Assembly: GCF_001590985.1 (NCBI RefSeq)
Contig: NZ_BCTX01000014.1
Location: 1-64,000 of the forward strand
DNA length: 64,000 nt
Direction: 5' to 3'
Origin: Novosphingobium naphthalenivorans NBRC 102051
GTDB taxonomy: Bacteria; Pseudomonadota; Alphaproteobacteria; Sphingomonadales; Sphingomonadaceae
Position 1 is the first letter of the stretch, and every line of letters begins with the position of its first letter. This document shows positions 25,745 through 33,378 of the stretch, one piece after another. A model generated the notes under the pieces. That model was not told where the DNA came from, did no database searches, and saw only the letters and a program-made list of their open reading frames with translations. Both the position numbers and the translations under genes were made by a program.

Positions 25745-27106
25745 ATGTCGGCCATTTCCGATGCGCGTATAGAGCAGCATGGCGAGCTGCTGCTGGTGAC
25801 CAATCCGCGTGTCGGCGCGCTGACCACGATGACGGATACCGACCTTGCGGCACTGCATCTGTTCGATGTCACGGATGGATCGCTCGATACCCTGGCGGGC
25901 TATTTCGAAGGGTGCGGCGTGGGCGATCCGCAAAGCCACGCGAAAGGCTTTCGCGACCGCGTCGTTCGCGACGGCTGGACCCGGACCGAATTTCCTAATG
26001 CCGAAGGCCCGCCGCTGCTCTCGGCCTATGTGACGATCACGCGCGAATGCAATCTCGCCTGCCCCTATTGCTATCAAGGGCTGTCGAAACGGCGCGGCCG
26101 GCATATGTCGATCGAGCAGATCCGCACGCTGTTCGACAAGATCGCGGCGGTCAATTCCGACTGCTACCTGATCCTGACCGGCGGCGAGCCGCTGATGCAT
26201 CCGGACATCTATGAAATCCTCGACTTCATCGACGGATCGAACTTCCGCCTGACCTTGCTGACCAACGGCATCTACATCGACGCGAAAATGGCCGAGCGCC
26301 TGGCGCGGATGAAGCGTCTCGACGTGGTCCAGATCAGCCTCGACGGCCTGACCGAGGACATTTCGGCACTGTCACGAGGCAAGGGCGCGCTGACGAAGAT
26401 CCAGGCAGGCATCGAGCAGGCCATCGCCGCAAAACTTCCCTTCGTCCTCGCGCCGACACTGCATGGGCGCAACCTGCACCAGATCAACGAGATGGCCGAA
26501 TACGCCGTGTCCAACGGCGGTTACATCAAGCCCAACAACTTGCGCTCCTTCCCCAAGGATAACGAAAAGATGAAGCCTGGGGCGTCGGACTTTCTTGAGC
26601 AGCTCGACTTGTCCGAGCGCGATCTCATGAAAGTCGCGCGCGACATGGATGCAACGCTCGTCGCCAAGTACGGCAAGGAACGCATCCGTGCGCTGAAGGA
26701 GCGCTACCTCCGCTACAGCAAATGCTCGGTCGACGATCACAATGCCAAGGGGCTGTGCGGGGTCGGCTGGTCGCTGCTCGACATCGACTGGAACGGCGAC
26801 GTCTTCCCATGCCATCTCGGCAAGACCCCGGAACTCCAGCTCGGCAACATTTTCGACGTCGATTTCGGCGACATCTTCGAGGAAGCGCGCGAGCGCGGGA
26901 TCCGCACCAAGTCGCACGAAATCAGTGGCTGCAGCTCGTGCAATTTCGTGTCGCGCTGTGCTGGCGGCTGCCGGATGGGCGCCTATTACGCCAATGGCGG
27001 CTTCGACAAGAGCGATGACCTGTGCCACTACAACTACCAGGGCAACTTGCGACGCGCCCTGGGCCAGATCGAGAAGATCGGCGAGAAATGGCACACGCCG
27101 GCGTGA
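25745..27106 (+). CDS. Radical SAM/SPASM peptide maturase
   Basis: A 453-residue enzyme predicted to modify the precursor encoded just upstream. The N-terminal 95 residues resemble a peptide-recognition region. The radical SAM cluster motif is C102-x3-C106-x2-C109 (TRECNLACPYCYQGL), followed by a GGEPLMHP SAM-binding motif. The SPASM region supplies further auxiliary-cluster cysteines: C338, C356 (VFPCHLG), C396, C399, C405, C409 (CSSCNFVSRCAGGC) and C427. This is the architecture of sactipeptide and ranthipeptide synthases and of PqqE-type enzymes. The ATG at 25745 has a GGGAGG ribosome binding site; a longer in-frame reading to 25490 would overlap the precursor and is rejected. Confidence 0.92.
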   Translation: MSAISDARIEQHGELLLVTNPRVGALTTMTDTDLAALHLFDVTDGSLDTLAGYFEGCGVGDPQSHAKGFRDRVVRDGWTRTEFPNAEGPPLLSAYVTITRECNLACPYCYQGLSKRRGRHMSIEQIRTLFDKIAAVNSDCYLILTGGEPLMHPDIYEILDFIDGSNFRLTLLTNGIYIDAKMAERLARMKRLDVVQISLDGLTEDISALSRGKGALTKIQAGIEQAIAAKLPFVLAPTLHGRNLHQINEMAEYAVSNGGYIKPNNLRSFPKDNEKMKPGASDFLEQLDLSERDLMKVARDMDATLVAKYGKERIRALKERYLRYSKCSVDDHNAKGLCGVGWSLLDIDWNGDVFPCHLGKTPELQLGNIFDVDFGDIFEEARERGIRTKSHEISGCSSCNFVSRCAGGCRMGAYYANGGFDKSDDLCHYNYQGNLRRALGQIEKIGEKWHTPA

Positions 27107-28149
27107 TGGCACAGGCTGCCGCCATCGCCCCCTGGCCCGAGCCGGACACGCTGACATCCGATGAAATCGATGACGTCCTCGTCCGGCTCCGGCGCGAACG
27201 GGATGCCAGGCTGCAACGCCTGCGGCAGCTTGAATTACAGGTCTCCGGCAATGCCGATCCGATCGCCTTTCTCGATCTGACCGAAGCCCGGATCGAGCTC
27301 AACGCGCTGCTCGACTACTGGCGCCGGTTGCTGGCGCAGGCGCTGGCAGAGCAGAACTGGCCGCCGCTGGGCAGTGAGCCGCAGCGCTTTGCGGAACGGT
27401 CCCATGGCCCCGGCTGGACCAGCGCCCGCGCGCTGGTGCCGCTGACGCCGGACAGCCTGCTCTTCGTGCATGGCCCGGTCACGCTGTGGCACGCCGCCGC
27501 GCTGGCGGAAGAGCTGATCGGCGCGGACGACCGCCTCGTGCGGCTGGTGAAATGCGCATTCCACCGCGAATTGACGACCGAACCCAGGATCACCGTCTGG
27601 GATGCCGCTTTCGACGCACCAGCCGCTGCCGGCCAGGGCGATCCGGCCGTCAACGGCACTTTCGAAACCGCAGCGGGAAGGACACTGCAGTTCACGGCTA
27701 CCGCTGACAGTGCGGACATTCCCACCCGCCGTGCCGGCTGGCACCCGGTAACGGCGGCCCTGATCGCTCAGCCAAGGACCAAGGTGGCACAGCCGGCCAC
27801 AATCAGCGAGACACTCGCCGCCGACCTCTGGTCCGGCCCGGATGTGGCGATGAAGGCCAGCGACGTCCTGCTTGCCAAGATCGAGGCCGTCATGGCGGTC
27901 GGAACCCAGAACATGCTGGTTGGCGAGCGAGTCATGCTGCTGGCCCGCGCCACCGACTTCCTGCTCGATACGGGCTTCGCCGACTGGCTCGCAGCCACTC
28001 CCGAAATCCAGTTCGAGCTCGACTGGAACCGGCAAAAGCCGATTCCGGGACGCGGTGCCTTTGTACCGGTGCGGTATCGCATTCTGCCCGACGAGCCCGA
28101 GTGGCAGCGCACGATGTTCATCTGCCTCGACAGCCACATCGGGCTGTGA
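27106..28149 (+). CDS. Unrecognised 347-residue protein of the candidate RiPP operon
   Basis: I do not recognise a family. The start codon shares one base with the radical SAM stop (TGATG), so the proteins are coupled. Residues 20-90 are charged and probably form a coiled coil (SDEIDDVLVRLRRERDARLQRLR). The middle has beta-type stretches (FETAAGRTLQFTATAD). The C-terminus (GAFVPVRYRILPDEPEW, then MFICLDSHIGL) also looks like beta structure. There is no signal peptide and no membrane helix. Position between the maturase and two group-transfer-type enzymes suggests a scaffold or an enzyme acting on the peptide. Confidence 0.75.
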   Translation: MAQAAAIAPWPEPDTLTSDEIDDVLVRLRRERDARLQRLRQLELQVSGNADPIAFLDLTEARIELNALLDYWRRLLAQALAEQNWPPLGSEPQRFAERSHGPGWTSARALVPLTPDSLLFVHGPVTLWHAAALAEELIGADDRLVRLVKCAFHRELTTEPRITVWDAAFDAPAAAGQGDPAVNGTFETAAGRTLQFTATADSADIPTRRAGWHPVTAALIAQPRTKVAQPATISETLAADLWSGPDVAMKASDVLLAKIEAVMAVGTQNMLVGERVMLLARATDFLLDTGFADWLAATPEIQFELDWNRQKPIPGRGAFVPVRYRILPDEPEWQRTMFICLDSHIGL

Positions 28150-28151
28150 CG

Positions 28152-29498
28152 ATGGCCAGCGCGATCACCGACCTGCAGGCCCTGATGCTCTCGGACGATC
28201 CCGAAGCGGATCTGCGCGTGGCCTACCGCGCCCGCATTGCCGCCGCGCGCCGCGAAACGCTGCAACCACGCCAGCCCGGCCCGCTGCGCGTGCTGCTCGC
28301 GGGGTACAGCGGGGCCTGCAATACTGGCGCCGATCTCAGAACCGGAGAGATCATCCGCCAGTTGCGCGGCGCATTCGGCGGCGATGCCACTTTCGGGGTC
28401 GTGACCGTGGGCGACCGCCCGCTACCCGATTGGGGGCCGGTTGCTGTCGAGCGCATCTCAGGCTTCCCGCCAGATGCCGTGCGCGATCTTTGCGCGCGCT
28501 ATGATGCCGTGGTCGTGTGCGAAGGATCGCTGTTCACCTCCACGTTCTCGGACGGCCTTGCCACGATGCTGACGGCCTTCCTCGGCATGGCCACGGCCAT
28601 GGGCAAGCCCGCGATCGCTTATGGCGCCGAGGCGGACCGGATGTCCCCTGCCGTTGAACGGTTCGTCAGCGATACAGCGCGGGAGGCGCTGGTCATCGCG
28701 CGCAACCGCCCTTCGCTTGAACGGCTGGAAGCCCTCGGACTGCAGGCGGAACTGGGCACCGATACCGGGTGGAGCTTTGCCGATGCCGATATGATCGCGG
28801 CAGAGGCGGCTTTGCGGGAACGCGGATGGGATGGCCGCAGCGGCCTGACCGTGGTTTGCCCCACCGATCCCTTTCGCTGGCCGCTGATCGCCGATCCGGA
28901 ACGGGCCCTGATCGCCTCGCTGACCGGCAATGTGGCATCGGAACATCACAGCGGCATGATGTTCTTCCAGCCCGCAGAATGCTCGCAAGACCAATGCTCG
29001 GCCTTTCTCGACGATGTCAGCGCAGCCCTGCGCGCGGAGGCTGAACGCTCCGCCACGCCGCGCTTCACCGTGGTGGTCGGCATGGAAGCGAACGACCAGC
29101 GCGTCTGCCATGAACTGGCGGAGCGGCTCGCGGCGCCGAAGCCTGTCGTGGCTGGCATCGCCGATCCGCGCCTGATCGTGGGCATCCTGCGGTCGGCCTC
29201 GCTCCTTGTCAGTGCGCGCTATCATGCCGTGCTGCTGTCGATGGGGGCCGCCGTTCCCGCCATCGGCCTTGCCTATGACCAGCGGGTCCCCGCGCTGTTC
29301 GCCGAGGCAGGCCATCCCGGGCTGGCGCTCGACATTCGCGCTCCGGATCTGGCTGGACGCCTGTCCGACGGGCTGCGCGACCTCGCCGCCACGCCCGGCC
29401 TCGGCGCCGATTTCGCGGCCTTCGCCGCCGCCCAGCACGCGGTCCAGCAGGCCACCGGCCGCCGGGTCGCGGCTTACCTTGGCGGATCGCCGGATTGA
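28152..29498 (+). CDS. Polysaccharide pyruvyl transferase-family protein
   Basis: A 448-residue protein of the PF04230 / CsaB-like fold (two Rossmann-type halves). The N-terminal half shows VLLAGYSGACNTGADLRT and VVVCEGSLFTSTFSDGL. The C-terminal half shows the usual S-A-R-Y-H segment (LVSARYHAVLLSMGAAVPAIGLAYD). Known members move a pyruvyl group from phosphoenolpyruvate onto a sugar hydroxyl. Here the gene lies two bases after the unknown protein gene and overlaps the MenD-like gene (TTGA), inside a peptide-maturation operon, so its acceptor may be the peptide or a small co-substrate. A role in the nearby polysaccharide genes is possible but those lie beyond a hairpin repeat and in other orientations. 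Confidence 0.82.
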   Translation: MASAITDLQALMLSDDPEADLRVAYRARIAAARRETLQPRQPGPLRVLLAGYSGACNTGADLRTGEIIRQLRGAFGGDATFGVVTVGDRPLPDWGPVAVERISGFPPDAVRDLCARYDAVVVCEGSLFTSTFSDGLATMLTAFLGMATAMGKPAIAYGAEADRMSPAVERFVSDTAREALVIARNRPSLERLEALGLQAELGTDTGWSFADADMIAAEAALRERGWDGRSGLTVVCPTDPFRWPLIADPERALIASLTGNVASEHHSGMMFFQPAECSQDQCSAFLDDVSAALRAEAERSATPRFTVVVGMEANDQRVCHELAERLAAPKPVVAGIADPRLIVGILRSASLLVSARYHAVLLSMGAAVPAIGLAYDQRVPALFAEAGHPGLALDIRAPDLAGRLSDGLRDLAATPGLGADFAAFAAAQHAVQQATGRRVAAYLGGSPD

Positions 29499-31243
29499 GC
29501 GGGCTGCCGAACAATCGCAATGCGGTCTGGGACAGGGTCCTGGCGGATAGCTTGCACGCGCACGGTATCCGGCGGATCGTGCTGTGCCCCGGCGGGCGCA
29601 ATGGCCTGCTGGCGATGACGCTGCACCGCACGCCGGGCATCGAGTGCATTTTTCATGTCGACGAGCGCAGCGCCGGCTTTCTCGCGCTCGGCGCCATTCT
29701 TGCAGACGGCAGGCCGACGGCGGTCTGCACGACTTCGGGCTCGGCCGTGATCAATCTGCTGCCGGCGATGGCCGAAGCCGAGGCGCGCGGCTTGCCTCTC
29801 ATCCTGCTCACCTGCGACCGGCCCCTGAGCGGCAGAATGCCGGGCGAGCCCCAGACCCTGCCCCAGCAGGCGCTGTGTGCGCCGCTTGCCCGGGTTCAGC
29901 TCGCCCTGCCCGATCCGCTGGACGGGTCCCTTTCCCTCCCCGCGATGCGCCAGGCCTTGGCGGAGGCCCTGACCGGGGGCATCGCGGGAGCGCGGCCCGG
30001 CCCGGTGCACATCAACATCCCGCAATGGGGCGATTATTGCGCGACCGAGGACGATCCGACGGATGCCCACCCGCTCCCGCCTCCGCCAAACCGCGTCCTC
30101 CAGCCCCGCCGCGCGTCCGTGGCCGAGGTTCGCGACGCCGTCGGCAAGCTCGGCCTGCCGGGCGCACCGCGCGGGCTGATCCTGGCAGGACAGGACCTTC
30201 CGACAACGCCCCGCGAACTCGCTGCGCTGGCCGAGACAACCGGCTTCCCGGTCATTGCCGACATTTGCAGCGGACTACGCCATCACGCACCGCCCGGCCT
30301 GCTCACGACGGCCGATGCGCTGGCCGAAGCGGGCGTGCTCGATGTCGGCGGCGCGGACCTGCTGGTGCGGCTGGGCGGGGCGCCAGTGAGTCCGGGCCTG
30401 ACCAGAGTCATCAAGCGATTCCGCGGCCCCGTCCTGAACATCGCCAGTCACGATCCGGGCGGCGATTTTCTCACCCCCTCCGCTATCGGGCTGGTGCCGC
30501 CCGGCGGCGATGCATGGACTGCCTTGGGCGATCTGCTCGGCAAGAGCAGCCGCGAATGGCAGCAATCGTGGCAAGCGCTCGACATGATGGCGGATGTCGC
30601 GCGCGACATCGTGATCGATGCGGCCGGGTGGGGCGAACTGGCCGCGGCCGCCCAAGTCGTGCGCGCCCGGGGCTTTGGCGCCCTGCATTGCGCGAATTCG
30701 CTGTCCGTGAGGCTTGCAGGCCTGCTCGCCGGTGCCGGGGACGGGCCGGCGCGGACCTTCAGCGCCCGCGGCGTGAATGGCACCGACGGCACGCTCGGCC
30801 TGATACTGGGAGAAGCCCTCGCGGGAAGCGGCCCGATGCTGGCGCTGATGGGCGATCAGGCGTTCTCGCACGATCTTCCCGCCCTCGCCAATCCCCTCTG
30901 GCACGAGCTGCGCGGCGCAATCTGCGTGATGAACAACGCAGGCGGCGGGCTCTTCGACCTCACCGCCGCGCGGCAGGTCGATGGCTACGCCGCCACGATG
31001 CGCAATCCGCCCGCGCTGGACTTCGCCGGGATCGCCCAGGCGTTCGGGCTGAACCACCGCCGCTGCGGCGGCCGCCTGGCGCTGGCCGATGCGCTGGACG
31101 AGGCCGCGCAGGCCGGCCGGGTGCTGCTGATCGAGATGGCCGTCCCTCCCGGCACGCCCACGCGCGACCTGCCCCGCCTGATCACGGCAATGGGCCGGAG
31201 TGCGCTGGCGGCACGCGGCAAGGCGGAGGCCATGACCGCCTGA
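29495..31243 (+). CDS. MenD-like thiamine diphosphate enzyme
   Basis: A 582-residue ThDP enzyme closest in layout to MenD (SEPHCHC synthase), which decarboxylates 2-oxoglutarate and adds the succinyl-semialdehyde carbanion to isochorismate. The catalytic glutamate is E57 (DERSAGFLALG). The PGxR loop is present (CPGGRNG, R35), as are TSGSAVINLLPA and CDRP. The ThDP motif runs from G453-D454 to N480-N481. The segment that in MenD reads like GANQ is GEPQ here, so acceptor binding may differ. No other men gene is in the window, and Sphingomonadales use ubiquinone. The TTG start overlaps the upstream stop. A secondary-metabolic role is the best reading. Confidence 0.85.
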   Translation: MSGLPNNRNAVWDRVLADSLHAHGIRRIVLCPGGRNGLLAMTLHRTPGIECIFHVDERSAGFLALGAILADGRPTAVCTTSGSAVINLLPAMAEAEARGLPLILLTCDRPLSGRMPGEPQTLPQQALCAPLARVQLALPDPLDGSLSLPAMRQALAEALTGGIAGARPGPVHINIPQWGDYCATEDDPTDAHPLPPPPNRVLQPRRASVAEVRDAVGKLGLPGAPRGLILAGQDLPTTPRELAALAETTGFPVIADICSGLRHHAPPGLLTTADALAEAGVLDVGGADLLVRLGGAPVSPGLTRVIKRFRGPVLNIASHDPGGDFLTPSAIGLVPPGGDAWTALGDLLGKSSREWQQSWQALDMMADVARDIVIDAAGWGELAAAAQVVRARGFGALHCANSLSVRLAGLLAGAGDGPARTFSARGVNGTDGTLGLILGEALAGSGPMLALMGDQAFSHDLPALANPLWHELRGAICVMNNAGGGLFDLTAARQVDGYAATMRNPPALDFAGIAQAFGLNHRRCGGRLALADALDEAAQAGRVLLIEMAVPPGTPTRDLPRLITAMGRSALAARGKAEAMTA

Positions 31244-31306
31244 CGCATCCCGCTCGGGCTGAAACCTGGCGCAAAATGCAGGAAATTTGAATTAAGGCCC
31301 GCTCAC

Positions 31307-31358
31307 CCTGAGCTTGTCGAAGGGTGTTGCAGCGCCAGCGTCCTTCGACAAGCTCAGG
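31307..31358. repeat. Inverted repeat after the candidate RiPP operon
   Basis: CCTGAGCTTGTCGAAGG (31307-31323) and CCTTCGACAAGCTCAGG (31342-31358) are exact reverse complements with an 18-base loop. The sequence is of the CCTTCGACAAGCTCAGG type widespread between genes in sphingomonads. Here it lies 64 bases after the MenD-like gene and 37 bases from the convergent sugar transferase gene, so its hairpin RNA may end both transcripts. Confidence 0.75.
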
Positions 31359-31394
31359 ACGAGCGGAAGTGTTGCGGATTTCACGCACCACACT

Positions 31395-32099
31395 CTAATA
31401 GGAACCGCGAGCGAAAACGACGGCGGGGACCGTCTTGCACAGCAGCCAGGTATCGAACGCCAGACTCTTGCGAGCGACATAGGACACGTCCATCGCCACG
31501 CGCTGCTGGTAGGAGGTGTCGCTCCGCCCGCTGGTCTGCCACAGGCCCGTAAGCCCCGGCCGGACAAGGCAATAGTGCTCGAAGTGGCGGCCGTAGTGCA
31601 CCACTTCGTCATCGACGATCGGGCGGGGGCCGACGAGGCTCATATCCCCCATCAGGACATTGATGAGTTGCGGGAACTCGTCGATGCTCAGTTTGCGCAT
31701 CACCGCGCCCACCGGCGTGACGCGCGGGTCCGCCCTGAGCTTGCGCGCGGCTTCCCATTCGCGGCGCGCTTCCTCATCGCTTTCCAGATGGGCGCGCAGG
31801 ATCGTGTCTCCGTTCGCTTTCATCGTCCGGAACTTGAGGCAGTGGAAGTATCGCCCGCGATAGCCGATCCGGCGATGCGCAAAGAATACCGGCCCCGGAT
31901 CGCTGAGGAACAGCACCACTGCCACCAGCACCAGGAAAGGAAACACGGCAATCAGGATCGCCATGGCCATCACGATATCGAAACCGCGCCACATCCCGCA
32001 TTCCCACAAGGATACCAGACGCGGACCGTGACATTCCTTGCCGGCCGGCTGCGCGAACACATTCGAGGTAATGCCCCCTCGATCACAATTCCTGCCCAC
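31395..32099 (-). CDS. Undecaprenyl-phosphate sugar phosphotransferase (WbaP/PssY-type)
   Basis: A 234-residue monotopic membrane enzyme that should start a polysaccharide repeat unit by moving a sugar-phosphate onto undecaprenyl phosphate. The re-entrant membrane helix is about 40-62 (IVMAMAILIAVFPFLVLVAV). Family motifs follow: FRTMKANGD, KLSIDEFPQLINVLMGDMSLVGPRP and RPGLTGLWQTSGRS. The GTG start is supported by AGGGAGG a few bases upstream. It is the short, single-domain form without the extra N-terminal helices of WbaP. No glycosyltransferases are adjacent. Confidence 0.9.
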   Translation of the reverse strand: MGRNCDRGGITSNVFAQPAGKECHGPRLVSLWECGMWRGFDIVMAMAILIAVFPFLVLVAVVLFLSDPGPVFFAHRRIGYRGRYFHCLKFRTMKANGDTILRAHLESDEEARREWEAARKLRADPRVTPVGAVMRKLSIDEFPQLINVLMGDMSLVGPRPIVDDEVVHYGRHFEHYCLVRPGLTGLWQTSGRSDTSYQQRVAMDVSYVARKSLAFDTWLLCKTVPAVVFARGSY

Positions 32100-32403
32100 C
32101 TATGCCTCCCTGCAATCGGGTATTGATTGAAAACATCACCCGTCAGGGATTGCTATCATTCAGCATTTCGCGATCGCAATGAGAGTCGTATTCAATACGG
32201 TTCAATAATATTTGACGATAAACAAGAGTAACTTGGCGCGTGAACTTATGTACAGATACATATATTACCAACCGCACGCCACGGTATTTGAATAGAGATC
32301 GCACAAATTCGGATCTGATATTTTCGCAACGCGCAATGGCAGGCGCGGGATGGGAACGGTCGGGAATGGAAGAAACCGCGGTTCATGACCGCGTGCAGCA
32401 GCA
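32100..32403. promoter_or_regulatory. Gene-free AT-rich region between sugar transferase and sulfotransferase
   Basis: These 304 bases carry no convincing gene. AT content rises between 32130 and 32290. A perfect 13-base palindrome, CGTATT-C-AATACG, lies at 32187-32199, about 90 bases upstream of the leftward sugar transferase start, and may be an operator. Confidence 0.45.
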
Positions 32404-33201
32404 TCACCCCGCTGCCCGCTCCTCACCGAACAAGGCGCTCAGGTGTCTGAAACGGCCCTCTGCTTCCCGGACCAGACCAGCCGGGACATCGGGCAGAAGC
32501 TCATCGCTGCAGGCGGTGCGGGACAAGGCGGGTTCAATCCGCGAATGCTGCCCGCTCCGCAAGGGATCGCCGCCGCCGCCGCGGCGCGAGGCCGCCAGAC
32601 TGACGTAACGGTTCTCCAATGGCGGATCGATCCCGATCCGGCTGGAGATCACCGCCAGCGCGCCATCGGGATCGCGCAGCAGTGCCTCATGCGTAAGGCC
32701 TGTCCGCTGCCGGGCGGGAAAGCGATGCCACAAGGCCTCCAGCGCCGTGAGCCGCTCGACATAATAGGCGGCGGCCTCTTCCTGCGTGCAATATTCGTCG
32801 CGGCCCAGCTTGGCGTAGAGATTGACGATCGAGCGGATAGCCTCGGCCGGCCGGCGCACCACGAAGATCGCGCGCGCCTCGAAGAATTCGGGCGGCGCCT
32901 CACCGTCGTACCGGGAATGGAGAATCTTGTCGAACAGCAGGCCCGCCTGCGGCTTCCACCCGCCCCGGCGCATCTGGTTGAGCGCCAACCGCCCGAGCGC
33001 GCCCTGCCCGTCGTAGCGGATATGCGCTTCGCCATATCCGCTCACGTCCGGCCGGGAGCACAGGATATTGGAAAGCGCCGTAGAGCCGCACCGCATGTGC
33101 GCAAGAATGAACAGACTGTGGCGATAGCGGTATCCGGGCCGCGAACGGCGGATCAGCCAGCCGGCCGTGTTCTTCCCGGATTCGCGCAAGGTCTGCAACA
33201 T
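32404..33201 (-). CDS. Sulfotransferase-family protein
   Basis: About 265 residues with the 5'-phosphosulfate loop of PAPS-dependent sulfotransferases (FILAHMRCGSTALSNILCSRP) and the 3'-phosphate region (IFVVRRPAEAIRSIVNLYA). YEALLRDP-like text (LTHEALLRDPDGAL) agrees with the family. It should transfer sulfate from PAPS to a hydroxyl on a carbohydrate or lipid. The start is uncertain: upstream frames to 33216 and 33279 add a repeated GRMGI segment, so I chose the ATG at 33201. The gene diverges from the flippase gene, and both may serve a sulfated surface glycan. Confidence 0.78.
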   Translation of the reverse strand: MLQTLRESGKNTAGWLIRRSRPGYRYRHSLFILAHMRCGSTALSNILCSRPDVSGYGEAHIRYDGQGALGRLALNQMRRGGWKPQAGLLFDKILHSRYDGEAPPEFFEARAIFVVRRPAEAIRSIVNLYAKLGRDEYCTQEEAAAYYVERLTALEALWHRFPARQRTGLTHEALLRDPDGALAVISSRIGIDPPLENRYVSLAASRRGGGGDPLRSGQHSRIEPALSRTACSDELLPDVPAGLVREAEGRFRHLSALFGEERAAG

Positions 33202-33378
33202 GAGAGCAACGATACCCATCCGGCCCAAATCCGCGCGGGCAATTCCCTCCGTCCCGGCGGCAATTCCCATTCTGCCCAAGCCTAGGGGTGGTAGAAAAGC
33301 CCTGCCCGTCAGCGTCCATGGCGGCGTCCCGGTCGCGGCGTCCGGGACTCTTCGGCCCTATTTGACGAGCCCCTGCCT

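Larger units (their letters stand above)
22340..31243. other. Candidate RiPP biosynthetic locus (seven genes)
   Basis: I group these genes because of shared layout. Two leftward genes (unknown 485-residue protein, ferritin-like diiron protein) diverge from five rightward genes (precursor, radical SAM/SPASM enzyme, unknown 347-residue protein, pyruvyl-transferase-fold protein, MenD-like enzyme) across an AT-rich promoter region. Within each arm the modification genes overlap or are two bases apart. A hairpin repeat follows the last gene. No peptidase or dedicated exporter is inside the locus. Confidence 0.6.

Noticed and set aside
29495..31243. True menaquinone-pathway MenD
   Set aside because: No other men gene is in the window, the acceptor motif differs, and the gene is coupled to peptide-maturation genes. 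The rest of the genome could still overturn this.
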